Source: CAZYMF01 sp964648215
GTDB taxonomy: Bacteria > Desulfobacterota > Binatia > HRBIN30 > JACQVA1
Direction: 5' to 3'
Assembly: GCA_964648215.1 (NCBI GenBank)
Contig: CAZYMF010000076.1
Location: forward strand, 1 to 20,478
Length of the DNA: 20,478 nt
This document shows, in pieces, positions 1-6,876 of the stretch (its first letter is position 1; the number at the start of each line of letters is the position of its first letter). The notes under the pieces are model-generated. The model saw nothing but the letters and a program-made list of their open reading frames with translations. It ran no database searches and was not told where the DNA came from. Position numbers and translations under genes: made by a program.

Positions 1-13
1 CCCGACATGGGTT

Positions 14-28
14 GCGGGCGAAGCCCGC
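14..28. terminator. Hairpin 3' of the acyl-CoA synthetase gene
   Basis: A perfect 6-bp stem (GCGGGC, 14-19; GCCCGC, 23-28) with a GAA loop lies about 30 nt past the stop of the minus-strand synthetase. There is no T-run, so it is a factor-independent terminator only by position. A near copy in opposite orientation, with one extra base, occurs at 60-75 inside the last codons of the gene, so the hairpin may belong to a small dispersed repeat. Confidence 0.4.
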
Positions 29-56
29 GCTACGGGAAGGGCGTCGCGGTCCCACG

Positions 57-1682
57 CTAGCGGGCTTCGCCCCGCAGGCGTTGTTCCGCCAAGGAGCGTA
101 GCTGCTGCTTGGCGATCTTGCCGCTGCCGAGCACCGGCAGCTCGGCCTCGCTGCAAAAGAAGAGATGTCGCGGCACCTTGTAGCTCGCCAGCCGCCGGCG
201 ACAGAAGTCGAGCAGCTCCTCTTCGCCCGTGCCCTCCTCGCGCAGCACGACGAAAGCGGCGACGTTCTCGCCGCGGCTGGGGTGGGAGACGGCGGTGACG
301 CAGGCGAGGCGGACCTGCGGATGGGCGGCGAGCACGGCCTCGACCTCGGCCGCGGCGACGTTGACGCCCGCCGTCTTGATCACGTCCTTGAGGCGACCGA
401 GGAAGTGCAGATGGCCGCTCGCATCGAGCCGGCCGAGGTCGCCGGTGTGAAAGAAACCGTCGCCGTCGAAGCAACGCGCGGCCTCGGTCTTGTAGTAGCG
501 CGCCATCAGGCTGCTGCCGCGCACGGCGATCTCGCCCTCGGCCCCGGCGGCCAGCGGCACGCCGCTCTCCGGGTCGACGATGCGCACCTCCAGCCCGGGC
601 ATGGCCCGTCCGTGAGAGCCGGCGCGCAGCGCCGGCGGATCGTCGTAGCGTGTCGCGCACGCCATCGGCCCGGTCTCGGTCATCCCCCAGGTGCCGACGG
701 CCTGATGGTCGGGGGGAAACAGTTGCGCGGCCCAGGAGGTATTGGCGCCCGGCCCCTTGTGCAGGCGCAGCTTGCGGCGGTCGAAGCCGGGGTGGGCGAC
801 GAGGGCCTGTGCCTGGTGCGGCCAGGCGAACAGCAGCGTGCAACCCTGCTCCTCCATCAGCCGCAGGGTCTCGCCGGGCTCGAAGACCTCCTGCAACAGC
901 AGGGCGGCGCCGCGGGAGAGCGTCGCCAGCGCCACACCGACCAGCCCGCCGTTGAAGAAGAAGGGCAGGTACGCCCACGTCCGGTCGTCCGCGGTGATGC
1001 CCAAGCGGTCGGCGACGTTGGCGGCCGCCTGCCGCATGCTGGCGTGGGTGTGAACCACCCCCTTCGGCGCGGCGGTGCTGCCCGAGGTGAAGAAGATGGC
1101 CGCCTCGTCGCTGGACGCCACCTGCCTCTGCGCCGCGGCCAGCCATTCGCGGTTCACGGTTGCGCCCGGCGCCAGCCACTCTTCGAAGGGGAGGGCGCCC
1201 GCCGGTCGCGGCTCGCCGGCGACGATCACCCGGCGCAGACAGGGCAGCCGCGGCGCTTGCAGCGGCAGGGCGCCGCGGTCAGCGAGCGCCGGGCAGAGCT
1301 CGCGCAACATGGCGGCGTAGTCGTGGCGCAGGAAGCCGGCGGCGGCGATGAGCACGGCGACGTCGGCATGGCGCAGCGCGTACTCGAGCTCCGGCAGGCG
1401 GAAGAGCGTGTTCAACGGCACGACGATCGCTCCCAGCTTCCAGGCGCCGAAGGCGCAGAAGAGCCACTCCGGGCGGTTGGGCAACAGGATGCCGACCCGG
1501 GTACCGGCGGCCACGCCGAGACGGCCGAGGGCGTCGGCCGCGCGCTCGCTCTCGTGCGCCAGCTCGGTGAAGCTGAGGCGGCGATCACGCGCAACGAGCG
1601 CGAGGCGCCGTCCGTGGGATCGCGCCAGCTCGTCGACGAGATCTCCGAGAGCTCGGTGTTCCGGGGTCGCGTCCTCCGCCAC
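57..1682 (-). CDS. AMP-dependent acyl-CoA synthetase/ligase
   Basis: A 541-residue ANL-superfamily enzyme that should activate a carboxylic acid through an acyl-adenylate to its CoA thioester in the cytoplasm. Visible motifs are the phosphate loop TSGSTAAPKG (199-208), GMTETG (333-338), the ADP-binding TGD (413-415), the hinge GRLKDVIK (429-436) and the C-terminal catalytic lysine in GSGKIAK (K522). Length is normal for the family. The start is GTG at 1682, chosen because no better in-frame start lies upstream and a -10-like TATACA ends 6 nt before it. The substrate cannot be read from the sequence; a medium- or long-chain fatty acid or an aryl acid is equally possible. It lies just downstream of the histidine kinase gene on the same strand, but the 48-nt interval contains a candidate promoter, so it may be transcribed separately. 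The last codons fall in a copy of the GCGGGC hairpin repeat. Confidence 0.93.
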   Translation of the reverse strand: MAEDATPEHRALGDLVDELARSHGRRLALVARDRRLSFTELAHESERAADALGRLGVAAGTRVGILLPNRPEWLFCAFGAWKLGAIVVPLNTLFRLPELEYALRHADVAVLIAAAGFLRHDYAAMLRELCPALADRGALPLQAPRLPCLRRVIVAGEPRPAGALPFEEWLAPGATVNREWLAAAQRQVASSDEAAIFFTSGSTAAPKGVVHTHASMRQAAANVADRLGITADDRTWAYLPFFFNGGLVGVALATLSRGAALLLQEVFEPGETLRLMEEQGCTLLFAWPHQAQALVAHPGFDRRKLRLHKGPGANTSWAAQLFPPDHQAVGTWGMTETGPMACATRYDDPPALRAGSHGRAMPGLEVRIVDPESGVPLAAGAEGEIAVRGSSLMARYYKTEAARCFDGDGFFHTGDLGRLDASGHLHFLGRLKDVIKTAGVNVAAAEVEAVLAAHPQVRLACVTAVSHPSRGENVAAFVVLREEGTGEEELLDFCRRRLASYKVPRHLFFCSEAELPVLGSGKIAKQQLRSLAEQRLRGEAR

Positions 1683-1688
1683 GTCGCC

Positions 1689-1718
1689 TGTATAGATCGT
1701 CCTCGCCCCGGTTGTCGA
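1689..1718 (-). promoter_or_regulatory. Candidate leaderless promoter of the acyl-CoA synthetase gene
   Basis: Read on the minus strand: TCGACA (1713-1718, 5/6 to TTGACA), an 18-bp spacer, TATACA (1689-1694), then 6 nt to the GTG start at 1682. No Shine-Dalgarno is present. The geometry puts transcription initiation at or next to the start codon. The call rests on sequence match only. Confidence 0.4.
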
Positions 1719-1730
1719 AGGACGGGAGCC

Positions 1731-2993
1731 TCAGGCGGCGGCCGCTATCGCTGGCGTCCGTAGGGTGGTGAGCACGACTTTGGCCTGCGTTTGGGCTTGC
1801 TCGGCGATCGGTAGGCGAACGGTGAACGTCGCCCCGTGGCCCGGGCGGCTGCTTACGCTTATCTTCCCGCCGTGAGCGCCGACGATGGTCTTGACGATGA
1901 ACAGCCCCAGACCGGTTCCCGGGAGATGGCGATTGAGCTGGAGGCGCTCGTATTTCTCGAAGATGCCGCGCTGATCGCCGAGATCGATCCCCGGCCCGTT
2001 GTCGCTGACCTCGAGGAGGACGTCGCCGTCCTCGCGACGGGTTCGCACCACGATCTGGCCGGCCTTGGGAGAATACTTGATGGCGTTGCTCAACAGGTTG
2101 GCCACGACTCGACCGACGTGCATCATGTCGCCCATCACGGGGGGCAGGTCCGGTGCCAGATCGGTGCGGATCGTGGTGGCGGTCGCCAGCGTCTGGCTCG
2201 ACTCCATTTGCACGACGTCGGCGACGACGTCGTTGAGGCTCATGGCGGCGAGCTGCAGGCGCAGTTGCCCGGCTTCGATGCGGGTGGCATCGAGACAGTT
2301 GGTCAACAGGGTGGTGACGCGGCGCAAGTTGGCCTGCAGCCGCGCGATGAATTCGCGCGGCTTGTCGGCGATGGGGCCGTAGTAGCCGTCGAGGAGCATC
2401 ATGGCGTAGTTCTCGGCATTGCCCAGGGGCGCGCGCAGGTCGTGACTGATGGAGGCGAGCAGATCGGTCTTGGCGTGCTCGAGTGCGCGCGCCTCGTTGG
2501 TCTCGCGCCGCCGCGCGCGCAGGGCGGTGACGAAGTAGCCGTAGAAGAGCGCGACCACGAACAGGAACAGCATCCGCAGGAGCGTCGCCGAGTTGAGCGC
2601 GCCGGCGCCGAAGGTGTGGTTCAGGCCCCAGCCGTAGACGAGGGTGATGACGCTGGCGCTGGCGATGATGGTGGGCAGGGACTCGCCGAGGGCGGCCACG
2701 AACAGAACCAGGAAGTACAGCATGAAGAAATCGTTGGAGGCCTGCGGCGACCAGGCCAGGCACGCGGTCAACCAGGCCGTGTCGAACAGGACCAGGGCGA
2801 AGTCGAAGGTACGCGACTTCAGCCAGCGGTCGGGAAAGTGGTTGAGGAGCACGTTGGAGGCGAGTGCGAAGGCGATGAACAGCGCCCGGGCCGGATCGAC
2901 GATCAGACCCTTCGGTCCGAACAGAAGCAGATACGCCGAGGCGATGATCAGCACCCAGCGCAGCAGCACGATCGTGTGTCGTTTCTCTCCCAT
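1731..2993 (-). CDS. Membrane-bound sensor histidine kinase
   Basis: A 420-residue HisKA/HATPase_c kinase. About six hydrophobic segments fill residues 7-155 and form the sensor part; there is no obvious periplasmic loop or HAMP. The kinase core has an H-box SHDLRAPL with phospho-acceptor H184, an N-box NLLSNAIKYSP (N303), G1 DNGPGI (332-337) and G2 GTGLGLFIV (359-367), all intact. The ATG at 2993 is preferred because GGGAGGGG sits about 8 nt upstream; another ATG at 3044 would add 17 residues without such a site. No response regulator is visible nearby, so it is an orphan here unless its partner lies in the adjacent assembly gap. The signal is unknown. Multi-pass membrane sensors of this layout often sense membrane or redox state; that is inference only. 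Confidence 0.92.
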   Translation of the reverse strand: MGEKRHTIVLLRWVLIIASAYLLLFGPKGLIVDPARALFIAFALASNVLLNHFPDRWLKSRTFDFALVLFDTAWLTACLAWSPQASNDFFMLYFLVLFVAALGESLPTIIASASVITLVYGWGLNHTFGAGALNSATLLRMLFLFVVALFYGYFVTALRARRRETNEARALEHAKTDLLASISHDLRAPLGNAENYAMMLLDGYYGPIADKPREFIARLQANLRRVTTLLTNCLDATRIEAGQLRLQLAAMSLNDVVADVVQMESSQTLATATTIRTDLAPDLPPVMGDMMHVGRVVANLLSNAIKYSPKAGQIVVRTRREDGDVLLEVSDNGPGIDLGDQRGIFEKYERLQLNRHLPGTGLGLFIVKTIVGAHGGKISVSSRPGHGATFTVRLPIAEQAQTQAKVVLTTLRTPAIAAAA

Positions 2994-3088
2994 GGCCGGC
3001 CCCCTCCCTGCTTCCACTTGGAGAACGAGCAAGGCACGTTCCATGGGGGGACGACAGAAGCCGGCCCGATGCGACACTGCCGTCTGCG

Positions 3089-3188
3089 NNNNNNNNNNNN
3101 NNNNNNNNNNNNNNNNNNNNNNNNNNNNNNNNNNNNNNNNNNNNNNNNNNNNNNNNNNNNNNNNNNNNNNNNNNNNNNNNNNNNNNNN
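3089..3188. other. Assembly gap (100 N)
   Basis: Exactly 100 unknown bases, the conventional placeholder for a gap of unknown size. It removes the 3' end of the YbhB-like gene and possibly further genes upstream of the histidine kinase. Any open frame reading through it is artificial. Confidence 0.98.
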
Positions 3189-3661
3189 ACGTAGCGATGC
3201 GCCGCATCGCCGCGGGGCGGGCAGGGGCCCTGGTAGTAGGGATTGCGGAAGTCGTTCCGGCCCTGCTTGCTGCCGTCCGACAGCTTCTCCGTCTTGGCCA
3301 CGCCCTCCGCCAGCCCCTGCGCCGTGCCGGGGATGTCGTAGATCATCCAGTGCACCCACGCTGCCCCCGGAGCTCCGCCGTGAGCATCGGGGTCTTCGAC
3401 GATGAGGGCGAAGGCCTTGGTGCCCGAGGGTGCTCCCTCCCAGGTGAGGGCGGGTGAGACGCCGGCGTTGGTGTCGGCCCAGCCGCTGCTCTGGGCACTC
3501 TTCGAGCCGTCGCAGGTGAACTGTACCGGGATGTCGCCATCGGACTCGAAAGCCGGGCTCTGCAGGGAAAGGGCCTCGGCCTGCCGGGCCGGACCCGTGA
3601 GCAGAAGCAAGGCGGCGGAGACAACCAGCGCGCGACCCGCGGCAACTGCCGTTATCCTCAT
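3189..3661 (-). CDS. YbhB/YbcL-family Raf kinase inhibitor-like protein, 3' end lost in gap
   Basis: The first 157 residues of a phosphatidylethanolamine-binding-protein (PEBP) family member, cut by the assembly gap; roughly 30-40 residues should be missing. Residues 1-29 look like a signal peptide (Arg-bearing N-end, long Ala/Leu core, AEA before the mature part), so it is probably periplasmic. Family marks are VQFTCDG (46-52), VEDPDA (89-94), VHWMIYDIP (103-111) and GPCPPRG (145-151), which together form the PEBP anion-binding pocket. Bacterial members have no settled biochemical role; ligand binding or inhibition of a hydrolase are both proposed for the family. The gene is divergent from the metallophosphoesterase. 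The start is ATG at 3661. Confidence 0.9.
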
Positions 3662-3724
3662 GGCCTTCGCTTAGCAAAAGCGTCGTCCGGCCGTCCAGCG
3701 GTGGCGTAGGTCCCGGCTTTTGGC

Positions 3725-3730
3725 TAACTT
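3725..3730 (+). promoter_or_regulatory. Possible -10 box before the metallophosphoesterase gene
   Basis: TAACTT ends 7 nt before the ATG at 3738, the same spacing seen before several other genes here. No good -35 is visible. Its main value is to support ATG 3738 over TTG 3720 as the start. Confidence 0.25.
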
Positions 3731-3737
3731 ACCGACC

Positions 3738-5021
3738 ATGCCGAGGTTGGAGTCCTACCATCGGACCGTCGCCGAGTGGCGCCGTGCCGGGGTGCAGTTC
3801 TTCTTCACCCACTTCTTCCCGCTTCTCCTGGCCGTCGTCAGCGTTGCCCAGTGGGCGTGCGTCGGTTGGATTCTCGCCGTCGCCGGCTACCCCCTCTCCG
3901 TGCCCGCACATCTGGCGGGGGCAGCCGTCGCCTACGCCGTCAATCGCCGGTTGATCGGCACCATGAGACGGCTGCGCGACGGGGACGGCTGGGGGCCGGC
4001 GTTGCTGCGGGTGTACTCGGCGATGACCTTCACCTCTTTGTTCTGCGCCGCCTTCCTGGTGCTCAGCGCCGGAATGTGGGCCGTCTTGCGGCTCGCTCTG
4101 GGAGCCCTGACGGTTCAGGCGCGGACCCTGCAGCCGATCGAGGGCGGGCCGGCGATCAATTCTTTCTTCCAATGGTTCACGATGGCCGGCTTCGGCGCGG
4201 TCGTGGCGGCGTTTGCCTACGGCTACACGTTCGGTCAGCGGCGGCTCACGGTCACGCAGCAGCGGGTCCCCCTTTCCTACCCGCCTGCTTTGGACGGCCT
4301 CCGCATCGCTCAGATCAGCGATGTCCACATCGGCCACAACCTCACCACGGAGCAGCTGCGGCGGTTCGTCCAGCGGGTGAACGAGCTGCGTCCGGACATC
4401 ATCAGCATCACCGGCGACATTGCCGACGGCCCGACGGCGGACCTGGCCGCCGAGCTGCCGGTGCTCGCCGAGCTGCGCGCGCGCTGCGGCGTCTTTGCGA
4501 TCCTGGGCAATCACGATCACTATGCCGGGGCGGACCGGGTGGAGGCGGCGCTGCGCCGTTACACGCCCTTCACGGTGCTGCGCGACCAGATGGCGACGGT
4601 CGAGATCGACGGAGCACGGCTACACGTCGTCGGTCTCGATGATCTGGGTCGCGACTGGGCGCGGGGAGTGCATCGCCATCCGGGTCTGACGCGTCTCGAG
4701 CCGTCGCTGCCGGCAGGGGATCCGATCTTGTTGCTCTGCCATCGGCCGGAGACCTTCACGCATGCGGCGGGGCTGGGTATCGGGCTGACGCTGTCGGGGC
4801 ACACGCACGGCGGCCAGCTGGCGATCCCCTGGTTCGACGGCCGCAGGCGCGGGCTGGCACGCTTCATCACGCCCTACGACCAGGGGCTCTTCGAGCGCGA
4901 CGGCTGCTACCTCTACGTCAACCGCGGACTGGGCGTGACCGGGCAACGAATTCGGCTGTTCGCGCCGCGCGAGATCTCGGTCATCGAGGTGGCGTCGGTT
5001 GCCCAGCGCGCCGCCGCTTGA
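3738..5021 (+). CDS. Membrane-anchored metallophosphoesterase (YkuE/YaeI-like)
   Basis: A 427-residue protein with four hydrophobic helices in its first 165 residues, then a calcineurin-like phosphoesterase domain. The dinuclear metal ligands are all present: QISDVHIG (D195, H197), ITGDIADG (D227), ILGNHDHY (N258, H259), LLCHRPE (H336) and LSGHTHGG (H355, H357). This arrangement is typical of the YkuE/YaeI group, whose tested members act on phospholipid-linked or UDP-sugar-lipid substrates at the membrane; the substrate here is not known. Start: ATG 3738, because a -10-like box lies 7 nt upstream; an in-frame TTG at 3720 would add six residues. It stands alone on the plus strand and is followed by a hairpin at 5111-5132. 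Confidence 0.92.
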   Translation: MPRLESYHRTVAEWRRAGVQFFFTHFFPLLLAVVSVAQWACVGWILAVAGYPLSVPAHLAGAAVAYAVNRRLIGTMRRLRDGDGWGPALLRVYSAMTFTSLFCAAFLVLSAGMWAVLRLALGALTVQARTLQPIEGGPAINSFFQWFTMAGFGAVVAAFAYGYTFGQRRLTVTQQRVPLSYPPALDGLRIAQISDVHIGHNLTTEQLRRFVQRVNELRPDIISITGDIADGPTADLAAELPVLAELRARCGVFAILGNHDHYAGADRVEAALRRYTPFTVLRDQMATVEIDGARLHVVGLDDLGRDWARGVHRHPGLTRLEPSLPAGDPILLLCHRPETFTHAAGLGIGLTLSGHTHGGQLAIPWFDGRRRGLARFITPYDQGLFERDGCYLYVNRGLGVTGQRIRLFAPREISVIEVASVAQRAAA

Positions 5022-5110
5022 TGGAGGGTGGTGACCCGAACCAGGTCGGGGGTGCCCCATAGGCGTTACTCTAGCCCAACGCACCTCGGCCGACGTATCG
5101 GACCAGGGTC

Positions 5111-5132
5111 CCTTCTCCCGGATGGGAGAAGG
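5111..5132. terminator. Inverted-repeat hairpin between convergent genes
   Basis: A perfect 9-bp stem (CCTTCTCCC, 5111-5119; GGGAGAAGG, 5124-5132) with a GGAT loop lies in the 222-bp space between the plus-strand phosphoesterase and the minus-strand small unknown gene. It could serve as a bidirectional terminator. The flank (GGTTGGGACGAGGG) resembles dispersed intergenic repeats of many GC-rich genomes, so it may be a repeat copy rather than a dedicated terminator. Confidence 0.5.
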
Positions 5133-5243
5133 TTGGGACGAGGGGGATGAGATTGAACGGCGAAGCCGCGCCTCGCTCGTCTCTCTTGCTCGCTCCCGTC
5201 GCTGGCTCGGTGGTCGCCGCGACCCGCCTCGAAAGGCTCCGGA

Positions 5244-5621
5244 TCAGCGTCGTTCGTCGCGTGCCGGCGTGCCCTGGCACAGCGCCCGCAGCTCGGCGGT
5301 CAAGGTGAGCCACTCCTCGCGCAGGGTACGGGGGACGGGCTCGTGCAGCGTCCGCTCCCAGTACGGGCCGTCGGCCGGACCGCTGATCACCCGCTGGGCA
5401 ACCAGCGCCAGCGCCGCCGGCGACGTCTGCGTCCCGAGACGGCGCAGGCGCGGAGCGACGTGGGTCTCCTGCACGTGAGCCAGGATCTCGTCGAGACGCT
5501 GGCGCAGGCGATGCTGCTCGGCAACGCGCTTCCAACTCACCGGCCAGGTGACGTCGGTCAGCGGCCAGAGAAACTCGTCGAACTCCGTCGCGGCGCTACC
5601 GCCATCGTCGAAACTGCCCAT
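5244..5621 (-). CDS. Hypothetical protein co-transcribed with an acyl carrier protein
   Basis: A 125-residue protein that I do not recognise. It is soluble, with no signal peptide or membrane helix, and has a central Arg/Gln/Leu-rich helical stretch (about residues 30-62) followed by a Pro/Trp-containing tail. The start at 5621 is well supported: a GGGAGG Shine-Dalgarno lies about 5 nt before the ATG, embedded just after the stop of the acyl carrier protein gene (12-nt interval). That spacing says it is translated from the same message. A partner, regulator or modifier of the carrier protein is a guess from position only. Confidence 0.7.
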   Translation of the reverse strand: MGSFDDGGSAATEFDEFLWPLTDVTWPVSWKRVAEQHRLRQRLDEILAHVQETHVAPRLRRLGTQTSPAALALVAQRVISGPADGPYWERTLHEPVPRTLREEWLTLTAELRALCQGTPARDERR

Positions 5622-5633
5622 GATCCCTCCCCC

Positions 5634-5954
5634 TCAGCTCCGCTGCTGGACGGTCTTGTCGAGCTTGGCGTCGAGCAATTGCGCGGCCTCGCCCACCGTT
5701 CGAACGCGATCGAGCTCGGCGTCGTCGACGGTGACTCCCAGACGATCCTCGACCGCGATGGCGATCTCGGCGACGTCCAGGGAATCGGCGCCGAGGTCAT
5801 CGGCGAGAGAGGTCTCCGGCGTGATCTCGCTCTCGTCGACACCGAGATGGTCCGCGATCAGCTCGGTCAAGAGCTGCAGGCAATTGGCGCTTCCGCCAGT
5901 GAAGCGATCGGTGGGTGCACCGATCGCGTGCGGCGTTCCTCCACTCGTCAGCAT
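5634..5954 (-). CDS. Acyl carrier protein
   Basis: A 106-residue carrier protein. The last 80 residues are a standard ACP fold: LTELIADHLGVDESEI, then the phosphopantetheine attachment site LGADSLDVAEI, whose Ser would carry the prosthetic arm, and an acidic helix II/III. The first 25 or so residues are an unusual Gly/Thr-rich extension. If the start is right, the protein is longer than the usual 75-85 residues; no good internal start is visible. It is not beside fab genes, so it is more likely a specialised carrier than the housekeeping AcpP. Upstream are a Crp/Fnr regulator gene and a Crp-like palindrome; downstream, 12 nt away, is a small unknown gene probably in the same transcript. Start ATG 5954 is preceded by a promoter-like -10 at 6 nt. 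Confidence 0.9.
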   Translation of the reverse strand: MLTSGGTPHAIGAPTDRFTGGSANCLQLLTELIADHLGVDESEITPETSLADDLGADSLDVAEIAIAVEDRLGVTVDDAELDRVRTVGEAAQLLDAKLDKTVQQRS

Positions 5955-5960
5955 GGACTC

Positions 5961-5990
5961 ACCATAGAGAAGGATGGCGGTGGCGGTCCA
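5961..5990 (-). promoter_or_regulatory. Candidate promoter of the acyl carrier protein gene
   Basis: On the minus strand: TGGACC (5985-5990, 4/6 to TTGACA), an 18-bp spacer, TATGGT (5961-5966), then 6 nt to the ATG at 5954. This again implies a leaderless message. The same TATGGT hexamer lies 7 nt before the thioesterase ATG at 17196. Confidence 0.4.
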
Positions 5991-5994
5991 TGCC

Positions 5995-6018
5995 GCCGTG
6001 TGCTGTGCGGCACACGGC
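5995..6018. promoter_or_regulatory. Crp-like palindrome upstream of the acyl carrier protein gene
   Basis: A perfect 9-bp inverted repeat, GCCGTGTGC (5995-6003) and GCACACGGC (6010-6018), with a 6-nt centre. Its core reads TGTGC-N6-GCACA (5999-6014), the same geometry as the Crp consensus TGTGA-N6-TCACA. It sits 8 bp upstream of the candidate -35 of the carrier gene and 16 nt beyond the stop of the Crp/Fnr-family gene. It could equally be the terminator hairpin of that regulator gene; there is no T-run on the minus strand, which argues slightly for an operator. Confidence 0.45.
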
Positions 6019-6034
6019 GTGCGCTTTCTTTGTG

Positions 6035-6793
6035 TCAGGCGAGACGCTGGCTCGGCGGACGCAACAGATCGGTCTCCAGCAGGCGCTCGAACTCGGGGTT
6101 GTGGCGCGGATCGAAGAAGGAGGCGGTCAGCAAAAGCCGGCGTCCCGACCGGGCCACCAGGCCGTCTCGCTCGAAGCGTTTCATCAGACGGGCCACGTTG
6201 GCGCGCGAGGCGATGGCGAACTCGCCTAGATCGGCGTGGGTGAGGGGCAGGTCGATGACGACGCCGCCGTCCTGCTCGCGACCGAAGTCGCGCGCCAGGA
6301 TGCCGAGCTCGCGCTTCAGCCGATCCTCCAGACGCAGGCCGAGCAGGCTGCACTTCTCGTGCAGCAGGCGGCTGAGGGCGCGCCAGCTGTACGCCATGAT
6401 CTGCATCACCGACTGCGGCGGCGAGCTGGCGATCAGCGTTGCCATCATCTCGCTGGTCACCATCGCCACCGTGCAGTCGGTGAAGGCGGTGGCGCCGAAC
6501 AGACGCGGCCGCCCGCGCTCGGCGTACCAGTTGAGGCCGAAGAACTGGCCGGGTCGAACCAGCTGCACGCAGACCGTGTCGTTGCCGCTGGGGCAGGTGA
6601 CCTTGACCGCTCCGGAGACCAGGAAGTTCGCCAGATCGGCGGCGTCCGAGGTGGTGAAAATGTCCTGGTTCTTGTGCCAGCGGCCGAGCTGGGCGCGCTT
6701 GACGAGCTCGGCCACCGCCAGATCCGTCAGGCCCATGCGGCGGCCTGTCTCCATCAACCGGGCACGAAACTGTTCTTTCGGCAGGCTCAACAT
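6035..6793 (-). CDS. Crp/Fnr-family transcriptional regulator
   Basis: A 252-residue DNA-binding regulator. The N-terminal half is a cyclic-nucleotide-binding-type beta barrel (for example VRPGQFFGLNWYAERG); the long dimer helix follows, and the C-terminal winged helix contains LTHADLGEFAIASRANVARLMKRF as the recognition region. I see no N-terminal Fnr cysteine cluster, and the barrel lacks a clear RxS cAMP signature, so the effector is unknown. Start ATG 6793 is chosen for a GGGAG about 10 nt upstream; a TTG at 6814 would add seven residues. Its own promoter appears to lie at 6820-6851. Downstream on the same strand are the acyl carrier protein and a small unknown gene, with a Crp-like box between, so they are the natural candidate targets. 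Confidence 0.9.
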   Translation of the reverse strand: MLSLPKEQFRARLMETGRRMGLTDLAVAELVKRAQLGRWHKNQDIFTTSDAADLANFLVSGAVKVTCPSGNDTVCVQLVRPGQFFGLNWYAERGRPRLFGATAFTDCTVAMVTSEMMATLIASSPPQSVMQIMAYSWRALSRLLHEKCSLLGLRLEDRLKRELGILARDFGREQDGGVVIDLPLTHADLGEFAIASRANVARLMKRFERDGLVARSGRRLLLTASFFDPRHNPEFERLLETDLLRPPSQRLA

Positions 6794-6819
6794 GATCTCA
6801 GCTCCCACCCGCAAGGAAG

Positions 6820-6851
6820 ATAGTAAGCACAGCGCCCACGCACAAAGTCAA
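6820..6851 (-). promoter_or_regulatory. Possible promoter of the Crp/Fnr-family gene
   Basis: TTGACT (6846-6851) and TACTAT (6820-6825) on the minus strand. The spacer is 20 bp (19 if the -10 is read as TTACTA), longer than ideal, so this is weak. It would give a leader of about 20 nt that contains the GGGAG site. Confidence 0.3.
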
Positions 6852-6876
6852 GTTACCCCGTCCGCACTTCATCCTG

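Noticed and set aside
165..1763. A 532-codon plus-strand open frame opposite the acyl-CoA synthetase.
   Set aside because: It is antisense to a gene with all family motifs; its protein is low-complexity Arg/Gly/Ala/His-rich, as expected from the reverse of GC-rich codons.
1836..3194. A 452-codon plus-strand frame opposite the histidine kinase.
   Set aside because: Antisense shadow that also reads through the N gap; no domain is visible, while the minus strand has complete kinase motifs.
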